Below, piece after piece: positions 7,815 through 20,398 of a stretch of 64,000 nt of DNA (position 1 is its first letter; every line of letters begins with the position of its first letter). A program made the position numbers and the translations under genes. The notes beneath the pieces were generated by a model that searched no databases, was not told the origin of the DNA, and worked only from the letters and a program-made list of their open reading frames with translations. The DNA is from Myxococcales bacterium (GTDB taxonomy: Bacteria > Myxococcota_A > Polyangia > Fen-1088), in the NCBI GenBank assembly GCA_022184915.1, contig JAGTJU010000001.1, positions 1,490,057 to 1,554,056 of the forward strand, written 5' to 3'.

Positions 7815-9872
7815 TCAGAGGGCCAGGGGCTGAACCAGCAGGACCGGCCCGGCTGCCGTGTGTACCACCCGCGCCTCGGCGAGGAAACCCGGCCACAGGG
7901 CCTCGAGGCGCGCGAGCGCGGGGACCACGACCGGGGGCACGGAGGCCCCTGCGACCGCGCTGACCTCGCCGTCGAGGCTCTCGAAGATCACCACGTGGCC
8001 GAGATCGCGGGCCCCTTCCGCGAGGCCCAAGACCCGCTGAACGTGAGGGCCTCCGAGGGCTGCGGCGTGACGCCACGCCGCGAGCGCCGCGGGCCCCAAC
8101 GGCTCGTAGGGGCGCCACTCGACCACCACCCGATCCACCCGGCCGTCGTGGGCACGCATCAGCACCCCCGTTTCGCGCCCGTCGGCGTCGCAGGTCACGC
8201 CCAGGCGCTCACGCGGGGTGTACACCGGCACGGGCGCGAGCGCCTCGGCTTCGCACGGGGCCGGGGCGCGGGGCCGCCGGGCGTCGAGCGCCACGTCCAC
8301 GGGCCACGCCCGCAAGGCCTCGGCCATCGCGCGGGTGGACTCGAAGCGGTCTTCGGGAGCCTTGCTGAGCGCGCGCAACAGCGCTTCATCCACGGCCTCG
8401 GCGGCCAGCGCCGTCAGGTCGGGACGCAGCGCGCTCGGCCGCGGGGGGGGATCGGCCAGGTGCTGCGATACGAAGTCGGGGCCCAGAAAGGGGGGCCGTC
8501 CCGTGAGCGCCTCGAAGAGGGTCGCGGCCAACCCGTAAAGGTCCGCCCGCGGCCCGATGCGGTCCCCCGTCACCTGCTCGGGGGAAAGATACGCCAGGGT
8601 GCCGATGAGCCCCCCGGTTTGGGTCTGCCCGAAGTCGAGCAGGTGCGCCGCGCCGAAATCCCCCAGCTTGGCGCCGCCGGCCGCATCCACGAACACATTC
8701 GCCGGCTTGACGTCACGGTGCACGATGCCGGCATCGTGCGCGGCCGCCAGGGCCTCGAGGAGCTCGAGACCGAGTCGCCTCACCCGGGCGAGGGGCAGGG
8801 GCTCGCCGAGCGCCAACTCCTGCGCGAGGGAGCCGCCGGCCAGATACTCGAAGACCAGCAGGCCGGCCGACAGGTCCACATCGTAAAGCGCCACGATATG
8901 CGGGTGGTGCAGCCGTCCCGCGGCCTCGGCCTCGCGCAAAAACCGCGCGAGCGCTTGCTCCTCGGCGCCCGACGCCCCCACCGACAGGGCCTTGAGCGCG
9001 ACGGGCCGGTCGAAGAGGCGGTCGGTGGCCAGGTAGACACGCCCCATCGCCCCCGCCCCCAGGAGGCGCTCCACCGCGAAGCGCTCGGGCACCTCGCGGG
9101 CGTCGGCGGGCAGCGTGGCGGCCACTTCGAGGGCGCCTCGGGGCGCCTCGGGATGCTCACGACGGAGGCGGCGGGCCACCTCGTCCCCCGCGTGCCGAAG
9201 CCCGAGCTCGAGCAGAACGCCACACAGATGTCGATGCGCATCGGCGCGGGTGTCCTCGTGGCGCGCGGCGCTTTGCAAAGCGCGGGCGGCCTCCCAGGGA
9301 CGCCCGAGCCGGCTCATCAGTTTGCCCATGGCCAGCTCGGCGCGGGCGCGCTCACGGGCATTCGGCAAGCCGGCTGCGGGATCGGAGGTGGCGATCACGT
9401 TCTCCAGCATGCGGACGGCATCCCGGAGGCGACCCGCGGTGGCGAGGGCGCGGGCGGCGGCGATGGGCAGACCCGCTCTTCGGTAGAGGTCGGCGGCACG
9501 CGCCAAGTCGCCTGCCTCTTGCGCCAGGGTCGCCGCTCTCTCGAAGTGGCCTCGGCCGGCGAAGGCCTCGGCTACCCGCACGAGGGTGGAGGCCTCCGCA
9601 CCGACGAGGCGGTCAGCGATGCGTTCGGCTTCGGCCGGCGCGCGGGCCTCCAGCGCCAGCCTCACGGCCCGGGGCCAGTCGGCGAGCGCCTCGGCCAGCG
9701 GCCACGCCTTGTCGAAGCGCCATACTTTCTCGTAGAGCGCCAGGGCGCGCGCCAGGTCCCCCTCGGCTTCGGCGAGCGCTGCGGCGTCTTCGTGCCGTCC
9801 TGCGCGCACCAAAAAGTCGACGGGATCGAGCGACGAGGCTGAGGCAGTCGGCGGGGGCGTTGGGCGGGTCAT
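7815..9872 (-). CDS. Serine/threonine protein kinase with N-terminal helical repeats
   Basis: A 685-residue cytoplasmic Hanks-type kinase. Residues 15-235 are Ala/Leu/Arg-rich helical repeats (ARALALYEK, AATLAQEAGDLARAADLYRRAG) resembling TPR modules. The kinase domain starts near residue 265 with the glycine loop LLGAGAMGRVYLA and VALKAL (ATP-binding Lys near 291). It continues with catalytic HRDVKPANV (Asp near 387), DFGAAHLL (near 405) and GTLAYLSPEQ. The last 150 residues have no domain I recognise and no membrane segment. The ATG at 9872 is preferred to an upstream start because the extra residues are Arg-rich shadow sequence. Substrates unknown; a PP2C phosphatase and an FHA protein lie elsewhere in the window. 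Confidence 0.92.
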   Translation of the reverse strand: MTRPTPPPTASASSLDPVDFLVRAGRHEDAAALAEAEGDLARALALYEKVWRFDKAWPLAEALADWPRAVRLALEARAPAEAERIADRLVGAEASTLVRVAEAFAGRGHFERAATLAQEAGDLARAADLYRRAGLPIAAARALATAGRLRDAVRMLENVIATSDPAAGLPNARERARAELAMGKLMSRLGRPWEAARALQSAARHEDTRADAHRHLCGVLLELGLRHAGDEVARRLRREHPEAPRGALEVAATLPADAREVPERFAVERLLGAGAMGRVYLATDRLFDRPVALKALSVGASGAEEQALARFLREAEAAGRLHHPHIVALYDVDLSAGLLVFEYLAGGSLAQELALGEPLPLARVRRLGLELLEALAAAHDAGIVHRDVKPANVFVDAAGGAKLGDFGAAHLLDFGQTQTGGLIGTLAYLSPEQVTGDRIGPRADLYGLAATLFEALTGRPPFLGPDFVSQHLADPPPRPSALRPDLTALAAEAVDEALLRALSKAPEDRFESTRAMAEALRAWPVDVALDARRPRAPAPCEAEALAPVPVYTPRERLGVTCDADGRETGVLMRAHDGRVDRVVVEWRPYEPLGPAALAAWRHAAALGGPHVQRVLGLAEGARDLGHVVIFESLDGEVSAVAGASVPPVVVPALARLEALWPGFLAEARVVHTAAGPVLLVQPLAL

Positions 9873-9965
9873 GGGGTGCGGGCGTACGGAACGTGCCCCG
9901 TCGTTGGGGGCGGCCCGGCACAACGAGCCGACCCGAAAGCGTTCGGATTATGGTAGCAGAAGGGC

Positions 9966-10931
9966 ATGACAGCCCAGAACTCGCCCGGTGCGGGCGCACA
10001 CACCCCCCATTCTCCTTCCTCGCTGCTGATCGTGGGCTCCGTGGGCCTCGACACCGTGGAGACGCACGTGGGCCGCCGGGAGGAGATCCTGGGTGGCGCT
10101 GCGTCTTACTCGTCGGTGGCCGCCTCGTTTTTGGCACCGCCCCGGCTCGTGGGGGTGGTGGGTAGCGACTTTCCCGACCGGCACGTCGCCTTCTTGAAGA
10201 GCCGGCACGTGGATCTGGCCGGGCTCGAGGTGGCCGAGGGCAAGACCTTCCGCTGGTCGGGCAGATACGCTCCGGACTTTTCCTCACGCACGACGCTCGA
10301 CACGCAGCTCAACGTCTTCCAGGCGTTCAAGCCCAAGCTGCCCCCCGCCTGGACCGACTCTGAATTCGTGTTTTTGGCCAACATCGACCCGGAGTTGCAG
10401 ATCGACGTGCTCGGGCAAGTCAACAAGCCTCGGTTCGTGGCCTGCGACACCATGAACTTCTGGATCGAAGGTAAGCGTGAGGCCCTGGGCCGCCTGTTGG
10501 CCAAGGTGGACATGCTCTTGCTCAACGACGAGGAGGCGCGTCAGCTCTCCGGCCTCTCGAACCTGCCGGCCGCCGCACGGGCCATCCGCAAGATGGGCCC
10601 GAGCGCCGTGGTGATCAAACGTGGCGACGCGGGCGCGTTGCTCTTTCACGAGGGGGGGGTGTTCGCCGCACCCGCGTACCCGATCGAAACCGTCGTGGAC
10701 CCCACGGGCGCGGGTGATTCCTTCGCGGGTGGCTTCATGGGCTGGCTGGCCCGCATGGGCGGGACCACCCCGGCCGACATCCGCACCGCCCTGATCTTGG
10801 GCTCGGTGCTGGCCTCTTACTGCGTGGAGGACTTCAGCCTGGACCGCTTCGAGAGCCTCGACCTGACCGCCGTGCGCGAGCGCTTCAACGCCTTCGCCGA
10901 TCTCGTGCACTTCGAGAAGATCCGGTTCTGA
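9966..10931 (+). CDS. PfkB-family (ribokinase-like) carbohydrate or nucleoside kinase
   Basis: A 321-residue soluble kinase. The N-terminal half has LLIVGSVGLDTVET and the GGAASYSSVAAS glycine motif. The C-terminal half has VVIKRGDAGALL and the PfkB signature DPTGAGDSFAGGFMGWL, including the catalytic Asp of GAGD. The family phosphorylates sugars, nucleosides or related alcohols with ATP; the sequence does not tell the substrate (adenosine kinase-like or sugar kinase are both possible). Divergent from the Ser/Thr kinase gene by about 90 bases. Confidence 0.9.
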   Translation: MTAQNSPGAGAHTPHSPSSLLIVGSVGLDTVETHVGRREEILGGAASYSSVAASFLAPPRLVGVVGSDFPDRHVAFLKSRHVDLAGLEVAEGKTFRWSGRYAPDFSSRTTLDTQLNVFQAFKPKLPPAWTDSEFVFLANIDPELQIDVLGQVNKPRFVACDTMNFWIEGKREALGRLLAKVDMLLLNDEEARQLSGLSNLPAAARAIRKMGPSAVVIKRGDAGALLFHEGGVFAAPAYPIETVVDPTGAGDSFAGGFMGWLARMGGTTPADIRTALILGSVLASYCVEDFSLDRFESLDLTAVRERFNAFADLVHFEKIRF

Positions 10932-10984
10932 GCCGTTGCGACGAGGCGCGCCGGATCCGGCGGCGCGCCTGATGCAAGGCAAAG

Positions 10985-12484
10985 GTGGCGGGCATCAGAA
11001 GGAGCATGGCGGTGACGACAAGCGAAACGGGCGGCGCGCTCTCGTTCGAGGCCACGAGCTTCGTTCCCCACCCCCAAGCCCAGGTGTTCGCCTGGCACGA
11101 GCGGCCGGGAGCATTCTCCCGCCTCACGCCCCCGTGGGAGACGGTGGAGGTGCTGGCGCGCCAGGGCACGATCCGTGACGGTGACGTGGCCTTGCTCAAG
11201 GTGCAGGCGGGGCCCCTGCGCCTGGTGTGGGAGGCGCGCCATTTCGGTTTCGAGCCCGGGGTCGAGTTCAAGGACGAGCAGGTGCGCGGCCCCTTTTCGC
11301 GGTGGGTGCAAACGCATCGGTTCACGCCGGCCCCGGGGGGGACCACCATCCAGGACCTGGTGGACTATCAGGTGCCCGGCGGGGCGCTGGGGCGGGCGTT
11401 CGGCCGCGGCAGCGTGGAAGCGAAGCTGCTGCGCCTGTTTAGCTACCGCCACGAAGCGCTGGCGGCCGATCTCACACGCCACGCCGCGTACACCGGGCCA
11501 CCCTTGCGCATCCTGGTGGCCGGCGGCAGCGGCCTCGTGGGGCGCGCGCTCTGCGCCTTTTTGTCGACGGGTGGCCACGACGTCTACCGGCTCGTCCGCC
11601 CCGATTCGCAAGTGCCCGCCGACGCCGTGGGGACCGGGGTGGCGTGGCAGCCGCGCGAGGGGATCTTGGACGTGAGGGCCTTGCCGCCCCTGGATGCCGT
11701 GATCAACTTGGCGGGCGAGAATGTCGCCGGCGGGCGATGGACCGATGCGCGCAAGAAGCGCTTCCGGACGAGCCGCGTCGATCTCACGCGCTTTTTGGCG
11801 GAGTCCCTCGCTGCGATGAACCCGCGGCCCAAGGTATTTCTCAACGCGTCCGCCATGGGGATCTACGGACCCCGGGGCGACGAGCCGCTCACGGAGGAGA
11901 GCGCCGTGGGCACGGGGTACCTCGCAGAGCTTTGTCAGGACTGGGAAGCGGCCACCGAACCCGCCCGGCGGGCGGGGATCCGCGTGGCGATGCCGCGCAT
12001 CGGCCTCGTCTTGGCCCCTCGTGAAGGTGTTCTCGGCAAGCTGCTCCCGGCCGTGCGGGCGGGGGTGGGGGGGCGGCTCGGCAGCGGCAAACAATGGATG
12101 AGCTGGGTGGCCCTCGATGACCTCGTGGGGGCCCTGCATCACGCGCTCGTCGATGAATCCCTGGAAGGACCCTTCAACGTGGCGGCTCCTGGCGCCGAGA
12201 CGAATGCGGTCTTCACGGAGACCCTGGGCCACATTCTCAAGCGCCCCACCTTCTTGCCGGTGCCTGCGGCCGCCCTGAAGCTTGCCTTCGGCGAAATGGG
12301 GGAGATGGCGATGAGCAGCGTGCTCATGCGGCCCGAACGCCTCACGCGGGCGGGCTTTTCCTTTCGCTTCGACAAGCTCGAGGACGCATTGGCCCACCTG
12401 CTCGGGACCAACCCCCTGCCTCGGCTCACGCGGACCGCAACGGGCGCTGCGGCGACTTATCTCGCCCGCAGCGCCACCGGCTGA
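10985..12484 (+). CDS. SRPBCC domain fused to a TIGR01777-type NAD(P)-dependent epimerase
   Basis: A fusion of up to 499 residues. Residues 20-165 match an SRPBCC ligand-binding fold (phrases such as FVPHPQAQVFAWHERPGAFS and PFSRWVQTHRFTP). From about residue 172 a Rossmann domain begins with ILVAGGSGLVGRALCAFL, followed by VINLAGENVAGGRWT, KVFLNASAMGIYG, and the C-terminal DUF1731-like part PERLTRAGFSFRFDKLEDAL. These features are typical of the YfcH/SDR39U1 group of atypical short-chain dehydrogenases, whose substrate is unknown. Two starts are possible: GTG at 10985 and ATG at 11006; the latter has AAGGAG only one base upstream, the former AAGG at better spacing. Confidence 0.88.
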   Translation: MAGIRRSMAVTTSETGGALSFEATSFVPHPQAQVFAWHERPGAFSRLTPPWETVEVLARQGTIRDGDVALLKVQAGPLRLVWEARHFGFEPGVEFKDEQVRGPFSRWVQTHRFTPAPGGTTIQDLVDYQVPGGALGRAFGRGSVEAKLLRLFSYRHEALAADLTRHAAYTGPPLRILVAGGSGLVGRALCAFLSTGGHDVYRLVRPDSQVPADAVGTGVAWQPREGILDVRALPPLDAVINLAGENVAGGRWTDARKKRFRTSRVDLTRFLAESLAAMNPRPKVFLNASAMGIYGPRGDEPLTEESAVGTGYLAELCQDWEAATEPARRAGIRVAMPRIGLVLAPREGVLGKLLPAVRAGVGGRLGSGKQWMSWVALDDLVGALHHALVDESLEGPFNVAAPGAETNAVFTETLGHILKRPTFLPVPAAALKLAFGEMGEMAMSSVLMRPERLTRAGFSFRFDKLEDALAHLLGTNPLPRLTRTATGAAATYLARSATG

Positions 12485-12491
12485 GCCGCCG

Positions 12492-12848
12492 TCAGTTCAG
12501 CACTTTCGGATCTTTGTCGCGGGGGCCCCAGATCGCCTCCCAGCCGCGGCGGTACTGGTCCGTGGCCACCTGCGCAGGACCCACGGAGGTGCCACGGGGC
12601 GCGGCCACTGCCCGCGTGTCGAGCTCGGTCTTGACCTCGAAGAGCAGAGGATGCTCTTGCCGGGGCTTCATGCCCACGACCTCGCCCTCGATGGGCTTGC
12701 CCTCCTCGAGGGGCCGCACGGTTCCGAGCTCGAGGGGTGCGTCGTCACTGCGCCGGCGCAGCACTTGGTAGCCCTTGCGGTCTTCCGTGGGGCCCACGAC
12801 CAGAGCCAGATCCTTCGGGTCGGCTTGCTTCTTCTTGCCGCGGCGCAT
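12492..12848 (-). CDS. Small conserved-looking soluble protein of unknown function
   Basis: A 118-residue basic, hydrophilic protein with no signal peptide or membrane segment. The N-terminus is Lys-rich (RRGKKKQ), the middle contains TVRPLEEGKPIEGEVVGM, and the C-terminus QYRRGWEAIWGPRDKDPKVLN. No domain recognised. It is convergent with the SRPBCC-epimerase gene (7-base gap) and divergent from the rhomboid gene. Coding status rests on codon pattern and compact fit between neighbours. Confidence 0.65.
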   Translation of the reverse strand: MRRGKKKQADPKDLALVVGPTEDRKGYQVLRRRSDDAPLELGTVRPLEEGKPIEGEVVGMKPRQEHPLLFEVKTELDTRAVAAPRGTSVGPAQVATDQYRRGWEAIWGPRDKDPKVLN

Positions 12849-12949
12849 GTGATTCAGATTTCGGAATTCATTCGAATCTAGCCGACACGACCCCGGGGTT
12901 CACGCCCGTTGTGACGAGCCCCTCGCAGCACCTGTCGGGGCGAAGGGCC

Positions 12950-14260
12950 GTGACAGGGGAGGGCACGCGAGATAGACCCTCCGCTATCTTGGATCCTGAA
13001 CCCGCAACGTCGTCGGTGGCCGCAGAGACGCTGGCTTTACGCAACCGCCTGGTGGCCGCCACGCTGCAGACCGCGCAGGACGAGCTGGCCCTGGTGCGGG
13101 TGGACGCGGCCAGCGCTCTGTTCGGCGTGAGTGCCACCGGGGCCCCCGTCGCCATCATCACCTACCGGGGCGAAGCGCTCGAAGCCTTTGGTAACCGGCT
13201 GCTCGCCGTGATGCAGGCGCAGCCGGGAACACTCTACCTGGTGATCGTGGGTGGGGAGGATGCCCCCATGCGCGCGTGTCTCGAAGATGTGGCGCGAAAG
13301 GCACCGGAGCTGCGCAGCTTGGGCCTTTACCACCTGGTCAAAGCGGGCACGCTCGCGCACGTCGAGGGTCGCCACCTCGGCCCCCTGGAGGCAGCCGCCA
13401 AGAAGCTGGCCACCTGGCCCGCGGTGAGCGAGGCCGAGCTTTCGGCCGAGGTCGAGCGGGCACAGAAGCGGCACGCCGAGGCGGTGAGCTTCGCCCAACA
13501 GACCCGCGGGCGCTTTCCTTTGGTCAGCCTGATCCTGGGCGCGCTGTGCGTGCTGGTGTTCCTCCGGGGCGGAACGCCCGGCAGCGGCGGCATGGCCAAC
13601 GCCATCTTCGGAGCCGGCGCGAACTACGGACCTGCGGTCACGGCCGGCGAGGTGTGGAGGCTGCTCTCCTACGCGTTCTTGCATGGCAGCCAGACCCACC
13701 TGCTCGTCAACATGTTGTCGCTCTATTTCCTGGGCTCGTTCCTCGAGCAGGTGGTGGGGCGGGCGCGATACTTACTGATCTACGGGCTCTCGGGCCTCGG
13801 CGCGGGTGCCGCCAGCGCGCTTCTGGGGGGCGAGGTTCCGTCCGTAGGCGCCTCGGGCGCCATTTGGGGCTTGATGACGGCGGGCTTTGGGCTGGCCCTC
13901 AAGCCCGCCGGGATCTTGCCTCCCGTGATTGCGTCGCGCCTCAAGCGCGGGCTGGCCACGCCCCTGCTCATCAACATCGCCTTGTCGTTCGTCCCGGGCA
14001 TCGACCTGCGGGCTCACTTCGGCGGTGGGGCGGTGGGCTTGGCCCTGGCGTTGTCTGGCTGGCTCGGCAACCGCACCGCCTCGGCCTCCGCGGCGGCCGA
14101 TGCGCTCGCGCAAGGCAAGCCGGTTCCCACGCCCCGCTGGATCACCGCGGCGGCCGTGCTGGTGGCGGCCGCCATGGCCCTCTGCTTGGGGATCGCCCTC
14201 GTGAAGGCTCAGGAGCTGGCGGGGCGATCACCCCAAGGGACTGCGGCGGGGACGATCTAG
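12950..14260 (+). CDS. Rhomboid-family intramembrane serine protease
   Basis: About 436 residues from the GTG at 12950. The first 185 residues are a soluble domain of unknown fold (it includes GTLYLVIVGGEDAP). The rest is a rhomboid membrane domain: WRLLSYAFLHGSQTHLLVNMLSLYFLG, the catalytic serine motif SVGASGAIWG, and DLRAHFGGGAVGLAL with the catalytic His; the last helix is near the C-terminus. Ser-His dyad and the HxxxN motif are intact, so an active protease is expected, cleaving single-span membrane proteins. The start is uncertain: no ATG lies in frame between 12738 and the conserved region; GTG at 12950 or TTG at 12989 are candidates. Confidence 0.88.
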   Translation: MTGEGTRDRPSAILDPEPATSSVAAETLALRNRLVAATLQTAQDELALVRVDAASALFGVSATGAPVAIITYRGEALEAFGNRLLAVMQAQPGTLYLVIVGGEDAPMRACLEDVARKAPELRSLGLYHLVKAGTLAHVEGRHLGPLEAAAKKLATWPAVSEAELSAEVERAQKRHAEAVSFAQQTRGRFPLVSLILGALCVLVFLRGGTPGSGGMANAIFGAGANYGPAVTAGEVWRLLSYAFLHGSQTHLLVNMLSLYFLGSFLEQVVGRARYLLIYGLSGLGAGAASALLGGEVPSVGASGAIWGLMTAGFGLALKPAGILPPVIASRLKRGLATPLLINIALSFVPGIDLRAHFGGGAVGLALALSGWLGNRTASASAAADALAQGKPVPTPRWITAAAVLVAAAMALCLGIALVKAQELAGRSPQGTAAGTI

Positions 14261-14293
14261 GCGCGTGCGGGTCCGGGCCCTCCGGCGGCCCGC

Positions 14294-15595
14294 TCAGCGC
14301 GTTTCGACCGCGGGCCGGCGCGCGCAGGCCACCAACACCATCGCCGCCCCCAGCTGCAGGAGCGCCACGACCCCGAAGCCCAAAAACGCGAGGGGCGTTC
14401 CGCCCTTTGCCACCAAAAGGCCCCCGAGCGTCGACGCGAACGAGCCCACCCCGAAGGTCGCGGCGAACTGCAGGCCGAACACCAACCCGTGATCGCGATG
14501 GTCGGCATAGGCGGCCGCCATGGCGGCGGACAAGGGCTGGGCCATGAACCAAAGGAAACCCGCCGACAACGCCAGGGCGATGAGGCCCACGCCCGAGCTC
14601 AGCCCCAAAAGCAGCATCACGGGCGCAAACAGCGCCATCTCTGCCAAGAGCAATCGCTCCCGCGGAAGCCGGTCGGCCAGCTCCCCCCCGAAGCGTTGGG
14701 CAGCGATCCCGGCCAGCAGCACCAGGGACATGAGGAAGGAGGCGTTGAGGATCCCCCCCGCGCTGTCAGCCAGGTGCAAAGGCAAAAACGTGATCACGCC
14801 CTGGTAGACGAAGCCCCCGGCCGTGGTGGACACCAAGAGCCACCGCAGCGGCCGCGAGCGCCACAGGGCGCGCACGGCCAGGAGCAGATCCCGCAGGGAC
14901 GCCAGCCCGGCCCGGTGGCTGTGAACGACGGGCGCCTCTGCCTTCACGTTCGGCAGCGTGATCGTGAGCGCCCAGCACACGAACGACAGCACGGCGGCCG
15001 CGGCGAAGCCAAAGCGCCAGCCAAGCTGCGCGGCGAACAACGCCGACCAGGCGGGCGCCAGGGCGGCGCCCAAGTTGCCTCCGACCCCATGGATCCCCAT
15101 CGCGCGCCCCTGTTCGTGGCGAGAGACCCCCCGAGACAGCATCGACAGTCCACTCGGGTGGTAAATGCCGGCTGAAAGCCCCAGCGTGACGAGCGCCGCC
15201 GAGAGCACCCAGAACGAAGGCGCCAGCGCCAAAGCCGTGAGAGAGGCCGTGCAGCCTCCCGCTGCCAGGAGCAGCATGCTGCGCGAGCCGTAGCGATCGG
15301 CCAAGCGCCCCGCCGGAATCGCTGCCAGGCCGAACGCCAGCTGCATCAGATTCGCCACGCCCACGATGGCCAGAAGCGAAACACCAAACTCGGCGCGCAG
15401 GTCGGACAGCAGCGGTGGCAACAACAAGACGGCCCCATGGACCAGCCCGTGGGTCACGGCGCTGATCCAGGCAATCTTTCGGGTCGAGCTGAGCACGCGG
15501 TTTCCGGATCCCCGTTTTACATCATCCTCACGGGTTCGGAAATTCCGGGGAGGCAAAACCCTGAGCGCAAAAGGAAGCGAGCTCCCGCTCGCCAC
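14294..15595 (-). CDS. Major facilitator superfamily transporter
   Basis: A 433-residue membrane protein with about 12 hydrophobic helices starting near residue 42. The loop 2-3 motif PAGRLADRYGSRSMLL is the classic MFS motif A, and a second copy-like loop (GGELADRLPRERLLL) follows helix 8. The closest general resemblance is to drug or small-molecule efflux proteins of the fosmidomycin-resistance type, but the substrate is not evident. The GTG start lies 3 bases past the greA stop, so it is probably translated with the carB-greA message. The start may be further in, since residues 1-40 are poorly hydrophobic. Confidence 0.88.
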   Translation of the reverse strand: MASGSSLPFALRVLPPRNFRTREDDVKRGSGNRVLSSTRKIAWISAVTHGLVHGAVLLLPPLLSDLRAEFGVSLLAIVGVANLMQLAFGLAAIPAGRLADRYGSRSMLLLAAGGCTASLTALALAPSFWVLSAALVTLGLSAGIYHPSGLSMLSRGVSRHEQGRAMGIHGVGGNLGAALAPAWSALFAAQLGWRFGFAAAAVLSFVCWALTITLPNVKAEAPVVHSHRAGLASLRDLLLAVRALWRSRPLRWLLVSTTAGGFVYQGVITFLPLHLADSAGGILNASFLMSLVLLAGIAAQRFGGELADRLPRERLLLAEMALFAPVMLLLGLSSGVGLIALALSAGFLWFMAQPLSAAMAAAYADHRDHGLVFGLQFAATFGVGSFASTLGGLLVAKGGTPLAFLGFGVVALLQLGAAMVLVACARRPAVETR

Positions 15596-15598
15596 GCC

Positions 15599-16076
15599 TC
15601 ATGACTGAGGAATGAACTCGACCTTGACGATCTCGTACTCGCGATTTCCCTTGGCCGTGCGCAAGGTGACGGCGTCACCTTCCTCGCGGCCAATCAGGGC
15701 GCGCGCCAGCGGCGCGGAGATCGCGATTTTGCCCTGTTTGATGTCCGACTCCGAGTCTCCCACGATGGTGTAGGTGACATCCTCCTCGGTGTTGGGGTCG
15801 GTCAGATGCACCGTGGCGCCGAACACCACCTTCGAGCCCGAGAGTTTGCCCGGATCGATCACCTCCGACAGGGCGATGGTGCCTTCGAGATCACGCAGCC
15901 GTGCCTCGATGAAGCCCTGCTTCTCCTTGGCGGCGTGGTATTCGGCGTTCTCGCGCAGGTCGCCGTGGGCCCTTGCTTCTTCGATGTCCAGGACGTTCTT
16001 TGGCCGCTCCACCTCTTTGAGGTGCTTGAGCTCTTCTCGGAGGGCCGAGAGCCCTCGCGGCGTGATGGGAATGCGA

Positions 16077-16084
<8 letters not shown>
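15599..16084 (-). CDS. greA: Transcription elongation factor GreA
   Basis: GreA enters the secondary channel of RNA polymerase and stimulates cleavage of backtracked RNA. The 161-residue protein has the N-terminal coiled coil (residues 10-75) with the tip region [20 protein letters not shown], which carries the conserved Asp/Glu, and the C-terminal FKBP-like domain ([18 protein letters not shown], near the end). Length and motif order are canonical. Its start lies inside the end of carB (8-base overlap), suggesting coupled translation. Confidence 0.96.
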
Positions 16085-19397
<3,313 letters not shown>

Positions 19398-19432
19398 CTT
19401 CAGGGAGGCTCGGGTTCGGGCGTTGATGGGGG

Positions 19433-20170
19433 CTATTTCTTTTGGACGTGGCCGGCTTTGTCCAGCTGGAATCCGTCGGGCAACTTGGCTTCCACGGCGG
19501 CGCGGAGCTCGCCCGTGGACCAGCCGAGGTCCGCGAACCCCTCGGCGATGCGCCGGCGCAGGCGCACACTGTCCTCGCCCTCCGACACGAAGACCGTGAG
19601 CAGCGCCGTGCGGCTCGTGGCTTCTTCCTTATGGCGCAAGAGCGCCTCGGCTGCGGCGTAGCGGACCCCTTCGTCCATGTCTTCCAGGTAGGGGGCCACC
19701 AGCTTCGAGATGCCCGCCTCCTTGATTTGGCCGAGATGAGTCAAGATTTGGATCTTCTTCGTGGGATCGCGTTCATAGCCGGGCTCGTGGCGTTCGAGCA
19801 CCTCTCCCAAGACCTCCACCTCCTGTTGCCTCGAAGCCGCAATCTGAGACAGCAGGCGCAAGGGCCAAGACACGGAATCGGCGCTTTTCAGGTAGCGGCG
19901 CACGGGGGCCAGCGCCTTGTCGCCTTTGCCCGCCAGGGTCTCGAACACCCACTCCTTTTCCTGCTCGTCGTCGATCGACTTGTCGTATTGAAAACCGAAT
20001 CGACGCAACATGCCAAAGAGCGCCTCCTCGGACCCATCTTGCGCCAAAGCTTCGAGCGCCCGAAGCCGATCGGGAGATTGCGCGTACTTGTTGAGTGATC
20101 GCGCGATGGCCTTCTCCCGCGACTTCTCGGCGCGCTCGTCCTTGGACTTGAATATGTCCAGCAGCCCCAT
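19433..20170 (-). CDS. HEAT-repeat protein of unknown function
   Basis: A 245-residue soluble helical protein. The body is built of helix pairs such as [42 protein letters not shown] and [20 protein letters not shown], the pattern of HEAT/Armadillo repeats used for protein-protein contact. The short N-terminus [16 protein letters not shown] is basic. It leads the carB-greA run and may be co-transcribed with it. No enzymatic motif. An unusually AT-rich stretch just upstream (20180-20215) may hold its promoter, though no clear hexamers stand out. Confidence 0.8.
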   Translation of the reverse strand: MGLLDIFKSKDERAEKSREKAIARSLNKYAQSPDRLRALEALAQDGSEEALFGMLRRFGFQYDKSIDDEQEKEWVFETLAGKGDKALAPVRRYLKSADSVSWPLRLLSQIAASRQQEVEVLGEVLERHEPGYERDPTKKIQILTHLGQIKEAGISKLVAPYLEDMDEGVRYAAAEALLRHKEEATSRTALLTVFVSEGEDSVRLRRRIAEGFADLGWSTGELRAAVEAKLPDGFQLDKAGHVQKK

Positions 20171-20398
20171 GGAATTGGGGCCTTCTATATCATCAAAAAC
20201 CCGTTTCGGGAGACAGGGTTCGGATTATTGCTCTGCGTCTAGCTCGCACCCCCGCCGTTCTCGTCGCCGACATGGTCTTGATCCCACCGCAGGCCTTGGT
20301 AATGATTGCGGGCTCTATCGCGGCTTGGCCCCTCGCAACCCCGCTCTCCGTACCGGGAACGTCGTGTCAGGTCTTCGTGACAAGCCCGTGAGGGTCCT

